Positions 18,371 through 28,207 of a stretch of DNA of 64,000 nt are shown here, piece by piece (the first letter of the stretch is position 1; each line of letters begins with the position of its first letter). The DNA comes from Bacteroides mediterraneensis. GTDB lineage: Bacteria; Bacteroidota; Bacteroidia; Bacteroidales; Bacteroidaceae. The DNA lies in assembly GCF_900128455.1 (NCBI RefSeq), contig NZ_LT635783.1, positions 1,266,919-1,330,918 on the forward strand, read 5' to 3'. A program made the translations under genes and the position numbers. Under the pieces are notes generated by a model. It was given only the letters and a program-made list of their open reading frames with translations, ran no database searches and was not told the DNA's origin.

Positions 18371-19899
18371 CAACAGCAGAACAATATAAGAAATTTGAGG
18401 AGCTGGACAAACTGGCTTCTCAGGGCGGCGGTGTAGAACGCGTGGAAAAACAGCATGCCAACGGTCACATGACAGCCCGCGAACGTATCGACATGTTGCT
18501 CGACAAGGGTACGTTCAATGAAATCGACAAATTCGTAATCCACCATTGCACAGACTTTGGCATGGATAAGAAACACATTCCGGGCGACGGTATCGTATGC
18601 GGTTACGGTAAGATTGACGGTCGTCTGGTATATGTATATGCATACGACTTCACCGTGTATGGCGGTACGCTGAGTGCGACCGGTGCCCAGAAAATCGTGA
18701 AGGTACAGGAACTGGCACTGAAGAACGGTGCTCCGGTCATTGCCTTGAACGACTCAGGTGGTGCCCGTATCCAGGAAGGTGTGGGCAGTATCTCCGGTTA
18801 CGCTTCCATCTTCTATCAGAACACCATTGCTTCGGGTGTGATTCCGCAGATTTCGGCCATCTTGGGTCCGTGTGCGGGAGGCGCCTGCTATTCTCCGGCC
18901 CTGACCGACTTCATTTTCATGGTGAAGGAAAAGAGCCACATGTTCATCACCGGTCCGGACGTAGTGAAAGCCGTGACCCACGAAGAAGTGGACAAGGAAG
19001 AACTGGGTGGTGCTTATACCCACAGCAGCAAGAGCGGTGTGACACACTTCCTTTGCGATACGGAAGAAGAAACCCTGATGAGCATCCGCGAACTGTTGAG
19101 CTTCCTTCCTTCCAACAACATGGAAGATGCGCCGATGATTCCTTGCACCGACGATATCCGCCGTGCGGAAGAATCGCTGATGACAGTCATTCCGGACGAC
19201 CCGAACATGCCGTACGATATCAAGAACATCATCGAGCCGGTGGTCGACAACCATTATTTCTTTGAAGTGATGCCTCACTTTGCCAAGAACATCGTAGTCG
19301 GATTTGCCCGTCTGGGCGGACGTTCCGTAGGTATCGTGGCCAACCAGCCTGCTTACCTGGCCGGTGTGCTCGACATCGATGCCTCTGACAAGGCTTCCCG
19401 CTTCATCCGTTTCTGCGACTGCTTCAATATTCCTATCGTGACGTTCGAAGACGTGCCGGGCTTTCTGCCGGGATGCACACAGGAACACAACGGTATCATC
19501 CGTCACGGAGCGAAGATTGTGTATGCCTACGCAGAAGCTACCGTACCTAAGATTACCGTGATTACCCGTAAGGCTTACGGAGGTGCTTACATCGTGATGA
19601 ACAGCAAGCCGATTGGTGCCGATGTGAACTTCTCTTACCCGACTGCCGAAATCGCCGTAATGGGTGCCGACGGTGCCGTAAACATCCTCTACCGCAAGGC
19701 TACTCCGGAAGAGAAAGCCAAGGCAGTGGAAGAATACAAGGAAAAATTCTCCAATCCTTACCGTGCGGCCGAACAGGGTTACATCGATGAAATCATCCTG
19801 CCGAAAGATACCCGTTACAAACTGATTCAGGCATTGGAAATGACTCAGAACAAGAGCCAGAGCAATCCGCCGAAGAAACACGGCAACATGCCGCTGTAA
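18367..19899 (+). CDS. Acyl-CoA carboxyltransferase (propionyl-CoA type)
   Basis: This 510-residue crotonase-fold carboxyltransferase moves the carboxyl group between biotin and an acyl-CoA, giving methylmalonyl-CoA from propionyl-CoA or the reverse. CoA and carboxybiotin site motifs are visible: SGGARIQEGVGSISGY near 125-140, GPCAGGACYSPAL near 167-180 and EDVPGFLPG near 360. Members of this group are called PccB or MmdA. In Bacteroides the reaction belongs to the succinate-propionate route. No membrane decarboxylase (MmdB) gene is nearby, so a sodium pump is not supported. Confidence 0.92.
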   Translation: MTTAEQYKKFEELDKLASQGGGVERVEKQHANGHMTARERIDMLLDKGTFNEIDKFVIHHCTDFGMDKKHIPGDGIVCGYGKIDGRLVYVYAYDFTVYGGTLSATGAQKIVKVQELALKNGAPVIALNDSGGARIQEGVGSISGYASIFYQNTIASGVIPQISAILGPCAGGACYSPALTDFIFMVKEKSHMFITGPDVVKAVTHEEVDKEELGGAYTHSSKSGVTHFLCDTEEETLMSIRELLSFLPSNNMEDAPMIPCTDDIRRAEESLMTVIPDDPNMPYDIKNIIEPVVDNHYFFEVMPHFAKNIVVGFARLGGRSVGIVANQPAYLAGVLDIDASDKASRFIRFCDCFNIPIVTFEDVPGFLPGCTQEHNGIIRHGAKIVYAYAEATVPKITVITRKAYGGAYIVMNSKPIGADVNFSYPTAEIAVMGADGAVNILYRKATPEEKAKAVEEYKEKFSNPYRAAEQGYIDEIILPKDTRYKLIQALEMTQNKSQSNPPKKHGNMPL

Positions 19900-19930
19900 T
19901 CAGCTGACGATTATTCAGTAAATCCACATA

Positions 19931-19980
19931 AGAAGCGAAGAATTCCGCCGGTCATGCGCGAGGAGTTCTTCGCTTTCTTG
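19931..19980 (+). terminator. Carboxylase operon terminator
   Basis: AAGCGAAGAA (19933-19942) pairs with TTCTTCGCTT (19967-19976), extended inward by TCC/GGA, and is followed by TCTTG. It lies 33 bases after the carboxyltransferase stop. Confidence 0.75.
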
Positions 19981-20008
19981 TATAGTTATCACATTAGATT
20001 CTGTCATT

Positions 20009-20914
20009 ATGAAGGAAGCATTTATAAAACTGCATCTTTCCATTCTCATTGCCGGAGGGACGGGCGTGTTCGGGAGACTGATTTCCCTGAACGAAGGACT
20101 GCTCGTGTGGTACCGGATGATGTTTGCCTCCGTGATGTTCTTTCTGCTGCTCTCGTGCCTGAAGAAGTTGCGGAAGGTCACTTTCGGCGATGTGGCAAAG
20201 ATTGCCTCCGTGGGGCTGCTGCTGGCCAGCCACTGGATTTTCTTCTATGGAAGCATCAAGGCCTCCAACGTGTCCATCGGTGTGGTCTGCCTGTCGCTGA
20301 TGAGCATCTTTACCGCCATCTTTGAGCCCCTCATCAACCGTCACCGCATTTCCTTGCGGGAGATTCTGTTCAGCCTGGTGGCCGTGGGAGGCATCGTGCT
20401 GATTTTCCATTTCGACACCCGCTACCGGACCGGTATCTGCATGGGCGTCATCTCGTCGGCCCTGGCTTCGCTGTTTACCATTGTCAACAAGAAAGTGGCC
20501 GTGAACTATACCTCCAGCACCATGCTGATGTACGAGATGCTGGGCGGTTTTCTGGGCTTGTCGTGCATCCTGCCTTTCTACCTCCATTATTTCCCCGTGG
20601 CCTCCATTCTGCCCGGAACGCAGGATTTCATTTACCTGCTCTGTCTGGCTTCAATCTGTACCGTCGGACTCTATATCCTCCAGATTCAGGTGCTGAAAGT
20701 CATTTCCGCCTTTACGGTCAATCTGAGCTACAACCTCGAGCCGATATACAGCATCATCGGTGCCATGATTATTTTTCAGGAAGCCAAGGACCTGAACTTC
20801 AGTTTTTATCTGGGCCTGGGACTGATTGTGCTGTCGGTGGTGCTCCAGACCCTCAACGTGCTGTCGCAGCACCATAAGTTTGTACCCTCACTCTACGTCA
20901 AATGGAAACGCTGA
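20009..20914 (+). CDS. DMT-family (EamA) transporter
   Basis: This 301-residue inner-membrane protein has about ten predicted membrane spans in two EamA repeats (for example SHWIFFYGSIKASNVSIGVV in the first and ISAFTVNLSYNLEPIYSII in the second). Family members export amino acids, metabolites or drugs; the substrate is not evident. The coding sequence is much richer in G+C than its neighbours. Its last 13 bases overlap the RavA-like ATPase gene, so the two are probably translated together. Confidence 0.88.
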   Translation: MKEAFIKLHLSILIAGGTGVFGRLISLNEGLLVWYRMMFASVMFFLLLSCLKKLRKVTFGDVAKIASVGLLLASHWIFFYGSIKASNVSIGVVCLSLMSIFTAIFEPLINRHRISLREILFSLVAVGGIVLIFHFDTRYRTGICMGVISSALASLFTIVNKKVAVNYTSSTMLMYEMLGGFLGLSCILPFYLHYFPVASILPGTQDFIYLLCLASICTVGLYILQIQVLKVISAFTVNLSYNLEPIYSIIGAMIIFQEAKDLNFSFYLGLGLIVLSVVLQTLNVLSQHHKFVPSLYVKWKR

Positions 20915-22530
20915 AAAAACGTATCGAGCAACTGCTGGACACCCTCAACGAGCGGGTGTATGGCAAGGAAGAAGTCATGGCCCTGGCCCTGCTTTCGGCT
21001 GTGGCTGGAGAGAGTATTTTTCTGCTGGGCCCTCCGGGAGTGGCCAAGAGTATGGTAGCCCGTCGGCTGAAACTCCTGTTCCGCGGAGGTACCGCGTTCG
21101 AATACCTTATGTCGCGTTTCAGTACCCCTGACGAGATTTTCGGCCCCGTGTCCATCGCCAAGCTGAAAAACGAGGACACCTACGAGCGCATGACCGAAGG
21201 CTATCTGCCCACCGCCACCGTGGTCTTTCTGGATGAAATCTGGAAAGCCGGTCCTGCCATTCAGAATGCCCTGCTGACCGTCATCAACGAGAAAATCTAC
21301 CGCAACGGACAGTTCACCGTACAGGTGCCCATGAAAGGGTTGATTGCCGCCTCGAACGAACTCCCCGCTTCGGGACAAGGACTGGAAGCCCTGTACGACC
21401 GCTTCCTGGTGCGCAAGCTGGTGGGCGGCATTGAAGACCTGTCCGAATTTGACCAGATGATTCTGACCGCCGATGAAAGCGAGCCGGAGGTGGACGAGCA
21501 ACTGGCCGTGAGCGACGAAGAATACCGCCAGTGGCAGGAACAGATGAAGGCCGTCGGTCTGCACTATTCCGTGCTGGAAGTGATTCATTCCCTCAAGGAT
21601 AAGCTGGAAGACTACAACCGTCAGCTGGAAAATGCCGATGTGCCCGCTTCGCCCGCCTTGTACGTGTCCGACCGTCGTTGGAAGAAAATCGTGCGCCTGC
21701 TGCGGGCCTCCGCCTTCCTGCAAGGAAACACCGAGGTGCGCCTGTCCGACTGCCTGCTGATGGTACACTGCCTGTGGAACGAGACCGGACAGATAGACTG
21801 GGTGCGCGATGCCGTGCTGACGGCAGTAGGCGAGAGCGTGCGCGGCTATGTGCTGAACCTCTCCGGCATTGAAGCCGACCTGCAAGCCCTGAAGAAAGAA
21901 CTCGATTCGGCAGGAGCCCTGCGCGAACGGGCCGATGCCGGACTGCAATTGGTCGATGCGTATTATTACCAAGTGGAGCGTGTGCGGCTGGCCGGACGGT
22001 TGCTCCTCTTCGCTTCCGACTACCAGCAGCTGGACGATACCGGCAAGCAGTTCTACCTGCATAAGGACAAGTACAAGACCGACTGTTACGTGCTGAAGAA
22101 ATACGACCCCTCGATGCGCGGCAAGGTATCCCCCTCGAAAGTCTACACCCTTCGTCGGGGCCGCCGTTCGGTATTCATCAACGACTATGAATACCCCTTG
22201 CTGTGTACGCCCGACTGCACCGCCCTGCCCGCCATGGAAGTACAGTCGCACGAAGACCTTCCCGCCCGCTTCAGTCGGCTGGAGCAGCAGCTCGGCCACG
22301 TGGAAGCCCATTGCGGCGACTGGGTGAAAGAAGAAGCCGACTATTGCGCGAACCATCTGTTTGTCGGACGAAAAGAAAAAGAAGCCATGAGCCGGATACT
22401 GGGCGAGCCGACGAAAGCCCTGTTCCGCTATCGGAACGGATTGGAGGAAATGAAACATGCATACCGGAAAGAGAACGAGGAATATCCGTCTGAAAGACCT
22501 GAAAACAGCCTATTTGGAGCAACTTCGTGA
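20902..22530 (+). CDS. ravA: MoxR-family AAA+ ATPase, RavA-like
   Basis: This 542-residue AAA+ ATPase has Walker A GPPGVAKSM near residues 41-49, Walker B VVFLDEIWKAGPAIQNALL near 109-127 and sensor 1 IAASNELPA near 150. A long C-terminal half includes a small beta domain, as in RavA. RavA works with the VWA protein ViaA as a chaperone-like pair, linked in E. coli to respiratory complexes. The following gene encodes that partner and overlaps by 74 bases. It is G+C-rich: 21001-21060 holds 36 G or C of 60. Confidence 0.88.
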   Translation: METLKKRIEQLLDTLNERVYGKEEVMALALLSAVAGESIFLLGPPGVAKSMVARRLKLLFRGGTAFEYLMSRFSTPDEIFGPVSIAKLKNEDTYERMTEGYLPTATVVFLDEIWKAGPAIQNALLTVINEKIYRNGQFTVQVPMKGLIAASNELPASGQGLEALYDRFLVRKLVGGIEDLSEFDQMILTADESEPEVDEQLAVSDEEYRQWQEQMKAVGLHYSVLEVIHSLKDKLEDYNRQLENADVPASPALYVSDRRWKKIVRLLRASAFLQGNTEVRLSDCLLMVHCLWNETGQIDWVRDAVLTAVGESVRGYVLNLSGIEADLQALKKELDSAGALRERADAGLQLVDAYYYQVERVRLAGRLLLFASDYQQLDDTGKQFYLHKDKYKTDCYVLKKYDPSMRGKVSPSKVYTLRRGRRSVFINDYEYPLLCTPDCTALPAMEVQSHEDLPARFSRLEQQLGHVEAHCGDWVKEEADYCANHLFVGRKEKEAMSRILGEPTKALFRYRNGLEEMKHAYRKENEEYPSERPENSLFGATS

Positions 22531-23827
22531 GCGGAGCCGGGCAAGGATGGAAGAATATCTTCAGGGGCGGACGGTGCTGGAGAGCGAGCTGGAAGAATGT
22601 GTGTGGGACTATTACCGCAAGACGGTGCCCTCGCTTCAGGAATTCTATTCCCGCTATACCCCCGAATGGGAAGTCTTCTATGCCAACGAAACTCTCTCGT
22701 CAGCCGATTTCCTGACCTTCCTGCAACGGATGGAAACGGCTTTTCGCAAGCGTTATACCTTGGCCGAACTCGATGTGTCCTATTACATCGGTCGCCTGTC
22801 CCGGCTTCCCGAAGGAAGCGAAGAACGTGCGGCCTTGCAGGAACTCTTCTTGGACAAGTGGCACCATCTGCTCTCGGTGAAGGAATACGACTACCAGTAC
22901 CAGCACCTTTTCCGCCTGTGCGAGGGGTTCGCCCTGCTGGACAAGTCGTTCGGCCTGAAAACGGAAGGCAACCTCCGGGGTTCACGCGTGAAATGGCTGT
23001 TGCGGAACCATCCGGAACTCTATCAGAAAGTGGTGCCCTATGAGAAAGCCATGGAGCAGAACCGCCAGATACGCGAGCTGGTGCGCTGCCTGGGAAAGAA
23101 CGTGGGTGGACGGAAAGAAAGTTTCGACTCCCTGTCGGGGCTTCGGGCCGACAGCCTGATTCGTCATGCCGCCCAAAGCGACGTGGAAGGAGTGGCCTTG
23201 GGCGACGACCTCAACAGCCTGCTGCCCGTGGAGTATTGCTACCTCACGGACGAGGTGCTCTATCCCTTCTTCATGCAGCGCTATGTGGAAAAACGCCTGC
23301 AACAGTTCGACTCCTATTCCCGCGAGGATCGTTCCGACCGTTCGCCGGAGAAAAAGAAAGTCAGTGCCCAGGGCCCCTACATCATTTGTGTGGACACCTC
23401 CGGTTCCATGCGCGAAGGCCGCGAACGCCTGGCCAAGTCGGCCGTGCTGGCCATTGCCCGACTGACGGAAGCCACCTCGCGGAAATGTTACGTCATTAAC
23501 TTCTCAGAAGACATCCAAACCCTTCTGGTGCGCGATTTGAAGACCGATTTCCCTGTGCTGGTGGACTTCCTGCAACGTCGTTTCGACGGCGGTACCGATG
23601 TGCGTCCGGCCTTTGCCGAAGCGCTGATGATGCTGCGTACCCACGGCTGGCATCGGGCCGATGTGGTACTGATTTCCGATTTCGAGATGCCCCCTCCCGA
23701 TGACGCGCTGTTGGCCGACATCCATCGTGCCCGATTGCGGGGAACTTCCTTCTATGCGCTGGTGTTCGGTACCCACCCGGAAACGGACTACCTTCACGAG
23801 TGTGAAAAGTACTGGGAGATGTATTGA
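22457..23827 (+). CDS. viaA: VWA-domain protein, ViaA-like
   Basis: This 456-residue protein has a C-terminal von Willebrand A domain with an intact metal site: IICVDTSGSMREG near residues 310-322 (DxSxS) and later GGTDV and ISDFEMPPPD. The N-terminal 300 residues are helical, as in ViaA. The start at 22457 lies inside the ATPase gene but has a strong ribosome site (GGAGGA, 8 bases before ATG). A later ATG at 22547 is possible. It acts with the preceding MoxR/RavA ATPase; the transcript ends at the hairpin at 23881. Confidence 0.87.
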   Translation: MHTGKRTRNIRLKDLKTAYLEQLRERSRARMEEYLQGRTVLESELEECVWDYYRKTVPSLQEFYSRYTPEWEVFYANETLSSADFLTFLQRMETAFRKRYTLAELDVSYYIGRLSRLPEGSEERAALQELFLDKWHHLLSVKEYDYQYQHLFRLCEGFALLDKSFGLKTEGNLRGSRVKWLLRNHPELYQKVVPYEKAMEQNRQIRELVRCLGKNVGGRKESFDSLSGLRADSLIRHAAQSDVEGVALGDDLNSLLPVEYCYLTDEVLYPFFMQRYVEKRLQQFDSYSREDRSDRSPEKKKVSAQGPYIICVDTSGSMREGRERLAKSAVLAIARLTEATSRKCYVINFSEDIQTLLVRDLKTDFPVLVDFLQRRFDGGTDVRPAFAEALMMLRTHGWHRADVVLISDFEMPPPDDALLADIHRARLRGTSFYALVFGTHPETDYLHECEKYWEMY

Positions 23828-23880
23828 ACGGAAAAATCACTTTGCTTTTATCTTCTGATTTTTGCTGGGTATAAGATTTA

Positions 23881-23926
23881 AAATGCGAAATTCTGCTTTC
23901 TTTTTGAAGGGCGGAATTTCGCATTT
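23881..23926 (+). terminator. Terminator after the viaA-like gene
   Basis: AAATGCGAAATTC (23881-23893) pairs perfectly with GAATTTCGCATTT (23914-23926), a 13-base stem followed by TTTG. A-rich and T-rich flanks suit termination from either strand. Confidence 0.85.
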
Positions 23927-24064
23927 TTTGTGTATGGCCATGTATCCCCCTCTCTCAGAAGGCTTGTAGAGGGGGTGCTTCCTGTCTGAAAACGGGTATT
24001 CGGATGAATCTGGAGAAGAAAATGCGGGGAAATTGGCCTGAAAAGCCGGATTTGACGTCAAAAT

Positions 24065-24174
24065 ACCGAAGCGTTTGGAAGAAAACTCCGAAGCGTTTCA
24101 GGAAAAACTCTTTGACGTTTGAAGGAAAACGCAAGTGCGTTTGAGAGCAAATGTACTTGCGTTTTGGAAAGATG
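24065..24174 (+). repeat. Tandem array of five 22-bp degenerate units
   Basis: CGTTT occurs at 24072, 24094, 24116, 24138 and 24160, exactly 22 bases apart. Units resemble TCCGAAGCGTTTCAGGAAAA plus AC. Units 1-3 are closely related and 4-5 more diverged. It is non-coding, lies after the viaA-like terminator, and belongs to no repeat class I can name. A second intergenic array with the same period is at 55406-55493. Confidence 0.75.
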
Positions 24175-24773
24175 GTTTTGGGGGCTTCTGGAGAGGGGGC
24201 GTGGGTGAAGACTTTTGAGGAGATTTTTTTGTGGAATGGGGGGATTGGAGTGTGAAAATGGGAGTTCCTTTTTGTACGTGTTTGCTCGTGTTTTGTGGAG
24301 GATGTGCGTGGGTTCTTTCTTATTTGTGTGATGGTGTTTGTTGTTTTCTTGAATTCCGTTTCTTTTTGGATTTGTATAGATACTTTTCCTTGGGAAAAAG
24401 GGAAGCATGGGGGTTGGAGCGACTGAATTAGAAAATTTGAATGAGGAAGGAGGGGAATTGACATTTTGTTATGTTGGAATAACTCGTGACACAGTTTGTT
24501 TTACACTACCATATCCATCGTACTGTTTTGTTATGACAACCTAGCTAAAAAAAGAATATAATCTGTATATTTTCCCTTTTTTATCATTGTTCAATGCCAT
24601 TTATCAATATATTTGTGGGCATCTTCCTGTGTAACAAACAATGATGCGAATTGCAAGTTTAATATATACAGGTTGAATACAGCTATGTCTTTTGACAAAT
24701 GTCTGTTGTAAAATGAGACTTTAACATCTAATCCACTTAGTTGCATGATATAACAATGCAAAATAATATGAAT
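24175..24773. other. Gene-free stretch, partly G/T-rich
   Basis: About 600 bases lie between the array and the split regulator. From about 24180 to 24440 the + strand is strikingly rich in G and T and poor in C. Open frames here have low-complexity translations and no ribosome site, so I call none. From about 24480 the sequence becomes A+T-rich and probably holds the regulator's promoter, though no clear TAnnTTTG is seen. Confidence 0.5.
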
Positions 24774-26310
24774 ATGAAACTGAATCACTATATGGGTGTA
24801 ATAGCATGTATTTCCTTGTTATTGCTTGGTTCTTGTAATTCTGAATATTCGGAAAGTAGAAATTTTGATGATATAATTTTTCAGATAGAAAATGATCCAC
24901 AATCCTATTTGTTAAAGTTAGATACGATAAACATGAATTGCGTAAAGAATAAAAGAGATGCGGTTCATTTTATATTAGCTGCAATCACACTCAGTTATAC
25001 GGATAATAATTATTATCCATCAAAGAGTGTGTTGGAAAGGTGCATTCAGATTTTTAAGAAAGAAAAAATGATTCAGCCATACCTTGAAACTTTATATCTT
25101 CTTGCGGAAACCTATAAAAAAGAAAATGATATAACAAAAGAAGTCCATACCATAGAAACCGCAATAAATATTGCTAGACAAGAATATGACCAAGAATGGC
25201 TTTTTTATCTTTACAGCTATCTCGGTGAAATGTATATCAGGCAATTTAATACCTTGAATTTTATTAAATACCAGACTCTTGCCAATCAATGCATAAAGGA
25301 TGTAAATTTTCAAGATATGAGTATATCAACTCAAATACAAGTTGCCAAAAGCTTTCTATATTTAGATCGATATAAAGTCTCATACGAAAAATTGAATGAA
25401 ATAGAAAAACATCTTGGTAAGAAGAATATATTTTTAAGTGAAATAAAACGTCTGCAGGGAATTGCCTTATACAAAATGCAACATTGGGATGCTTGCATAG
25501 AAAAGCTGAAAGAAGCTGTAGTTGAGGAAACATCCATTGAACATAAATTCACATGTTTCGCAATTTTGACATATTGTTATTATCGTAAACAGGACTTGTT
25601 AAATGCAGAAAAATATAAGTTTCTGGCGATAGAGAATAGTATAAATGGAGGAAATGCCTTTGCAGAAATAGAATTCTATACGTTGTGTGCAGAGTTTGCT
25701 CGGTTAAATCATGATGCAGGCGAACAAATAAAATGCCTTAACAAGCTAAAGGAGAAATATGAAATGGCATTTGATTGCCTGAATGGAGAATCATTGGATA
25801 AGGCGATACAGGCCTATACAAATATTTGTGAGAAACAAACTATTCATAGACAGATAGTCATTTATAAATACATTCTGGTAGGACTTCTTTTAGTATTATG
25901 CGTATCTTTGGTGATATATATACAGATTCGGAAAAAGCAAGTTTATAAGATTCTCGCTTTGCAACAGCAGATTAATTCTTTGGATAACCTTAGAAATGTA
26001 AAAAATGAAGTCAAAGAGTTTATTTTGCGTGATTTTGAGATAGCAAAGAAGATAGCAATTTTGCGCTCAACACAGCAAGTGCAGAGTGCAAGATTTCTTA
26101 AGGATTTGAAAAAGTATCATATAATAGATGAGAATTATTTGCTCGGTACACAGTGGGAACAGTTTTATAATCATATAGATATATCTTTTGATGGGTTCTA
26201 TTCAAAACTTATTCAGAAATATTGCCGAAAACGGAGCATCCCCACCCACTCTGAACGGCTTAATCCATCCAGTTTTACCGCTAAATTGGCCTTGAAAAGT
26301 GCCTGAAAAA

Positions 26311-26558
26311 CGGAGTATATCCGTTCATTTCAGCTAAAAACGCCACAAAACGCCATAAAAAACGGAGCATATCCGTTCAGTGGTTTGGATATTACGATAG
26401 AATCTCCGTTTTCTCTACAGAAATCGGAGTATATCCGTTCACTAATGAGAATGTAATAATACTATAATCAGTTGTCTACATACGGAAAACGGAGTATATC
26501 CGTTCACCTTCTCACAGAAACGACAATGCCTGCATAAAAAACGGAGCATGTCCGTTCA
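26311..26558 (+). repeat. Left-end transposase-binding repeats of the IS
   Basis: Five copies of CGGAGTATATCCGTTCA or a near variant start at 26311, 26363, 26425, 26490 and 26542. A degenerate copy sits at the left tip (26231). Spacings are 52, 62, 65 and 52 bases. Two inverted copies lie at the right end (28997-29012 and 29020-29036). IS21 elements carry such multiple terminal sites for IstA; five full inner copies on the left is generous. Confidence 0.8.
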
Positions 26559-26615
26559 CTTGCTACTCTTTTCCCGTATCTTGTATGCAGAAAACAATCT
26601 TCATACGATACGACT

Positions 26616-28178
26616 ATGGCAGGAAAAAGTAAGAATATGAGCCAGATCAAACAACTTCTTCTACTAAAGAAGAGCGGAATCTCCAACCGCAAGGCTGCTG
26701 ATATAATCGGCATGAACAAGGAGACAGTGAACAACTACATGAATAAGGTCAACGCTGACAGTCTGAGCCTTGATGAACTTATCAGGTTGGATGATCCCAT
26801 TCTTGAGCACCGTCTCAAGGGCGGCAATCCTGCATATAGCGACAAGCGTTTTGAAACATTCAAAGCCCTTCTTCCATATCTTCAGGAGGAGATGAAGCGC
26901 AAGCATGTCACGCTGAAGCTGCTTTGGGAAGAATACCGTAATGAGCATCCGGATGACCACTACAGCCTGACACAGTTCCGTTTTCATTACAATCAGAACA
27001 CAGAGGCCAGGAAGGAGTCGCCATCCACCATACTTGCCGACATGCGTACGGGCGGCGAAAAGCTTTTCCTCGATTTTGCCGGTGATACTATGGGATACGT
27101 TGACATGGAAACCGGTGAGGTCGTCCAGTGTCAGGCTTTTGTAGCCACTCTGCCTGCAAGCGACTACGGTTATACCCTCTTCGTACGTTCACAGCGTACA
27201 GAAGACTTTGTATATGCCATAACGCAGTGCCTGAAACATCTTGGCGGCGTACCAAAGATGCTTGTCCCTGACAACCTTAAAGCTGCTGTTGTCAAGACCG
27301 ACAGATATGAGCCTTCACTTAACCGTGTAATGGAGGATATGGCCAATCATTACGGTACGGTCATCATACCGGCACGTCCCGTACACCCTAAAGATAAAAG
27401 CAACGTGGAAGGGACCGTGAGGCTTGTCTATATGCGTGTGTTTGCCGAACTCCGCAATGAAACCTTCCATTCACTGGAAGAGCTTAACCGGGCAGCCTCA
27501 CTCAAAATGAAAGCGCACAACCAGAAACGCATGCAAAAGCATCCTTACACGCGTGAGGAACGGTTCCTTGCCGTAGACAAGCCAAATCTTATGCCACTGC
27601 CTGACAGAGATTTTGAGATTGTGTCATATACCGATTTGAAGGTGTCAACCAACTGCTGTATCTATCTTGGACGTGACCAGCACTATTATACAGTACCGTA
27701 TCAGTATATATCCAAAACCGCACATGTCGCATATACACGCACACTGGTAAAAGTATATGTGGACGGTGAGCTTGTAGCCACTCACCTACGTGATTACAAC
27801 AGGGGAAAGTATACTATCGTAAAGGAGCATCTTGCAAGCAATTCCCGGGAATACAGAGGGATGAGTGCAAAATCATACATAGAGCGTGCCGAGCGTGCAT
27901 CCGGCATACTGGGAGATGTAATCCGCCGCATATTTTATTCTTCCACAATGCCTCCGGAGACTCATTACAAGACCTGCGACGGGCTTCTAAACCTGCAAAG
28001 GAGCAGTGATCCGGTCGTTTTCCAAAAAGCCTGCGAGGCAGCCCTGAATGTAGACAGATGCAACTATCGCTTTATCCGTTTACTGGTAGAGAGCAAGTGT
28101 GCCGGTGTGGGGCAACCTTCATCTTCCTTTGCTCCTCCGCAGCACTGTAATATCCGTGGAAAAGCACAGTTCAAATGA
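26616..28178 (+). CDS. istA: IS21-family transposase IstA
   Basis: This 520-residue DDE transposase has an N-terminal helix-turn-helix (KKSGISNRKAADIIGMNKET, about 19-40). The catalytic acidic residues of its rve integrase core are seen in LFLDFAGDTMGYVD, KMLVPDNLKAAV and KDKSNVEGTV. A C-terminal beta domain follows. It binds the terminal repeats and cuts and joins DNA. It ends 29 bases before istB. The frame is intact. Confidence 0.95.
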   Translation: MAGKSKNMSQIKQLLLLKKSGISNRKAADIIGMNKETVNNYMNKVNADSLSLDELIRLDDPILEHRLKGGNPAYSDKRFETFKALLPYLQEEMKRKHVTLKLLWEEYRNEHPDDHYSLTQFRFHYNQNTEARKESPSTILADMRTGGEKLFLDFAGDTMGYVDMETGEVVQCQAFVATLPASDYGYTLFVRSQRTEDFVYAITQCLKHLGGVPKMLVPDNLKAAVVKTDRYEPSLNRVMEDMANHYGTVIIPARPVHPKDKSNVEGTVRLVYMRVFAELRNETFHSLEELNRAASLKMKAHNQKRMQKHPYTREERFLAVDKPNLMPLPDRDFEIVSYTDLKVSTNCCIYLGRDQHYYTVPYQYISKTAHVAYTRTLVKVYVDGELVATHLRDYNRGKYTIVKEHLASNSREYRGMSAKSYIERAERASGILGDVIRRIFYSSTMPPETHYKTCDGLLNLQRSSDPVVFQKACEAALNVDRCNYRFIRLLVESKCAGVGQPSSSFAPPQHCNIRGKAQFK

Positions 28179-28207
28179 CAGACTTCTAACACTCAAAACA
28201 AATAACG

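Noticed and set aside
16309..19899. Sodium-pumping methylmalonyl-CoA decarboxylase operon
   Set aside because: Carrier and transferase subunits are present, but the membrane beta subunit needed for the pump is not, and a biotin carboxylase is; this fits a carboxylase.
23955..24464. Long leftward open frame over the array and the G/T-rich stretch
   Set aside because: The translation is low-complexity (Lys, Pro, Asn, His), with no ribosome site or domain; it results from the base skew.
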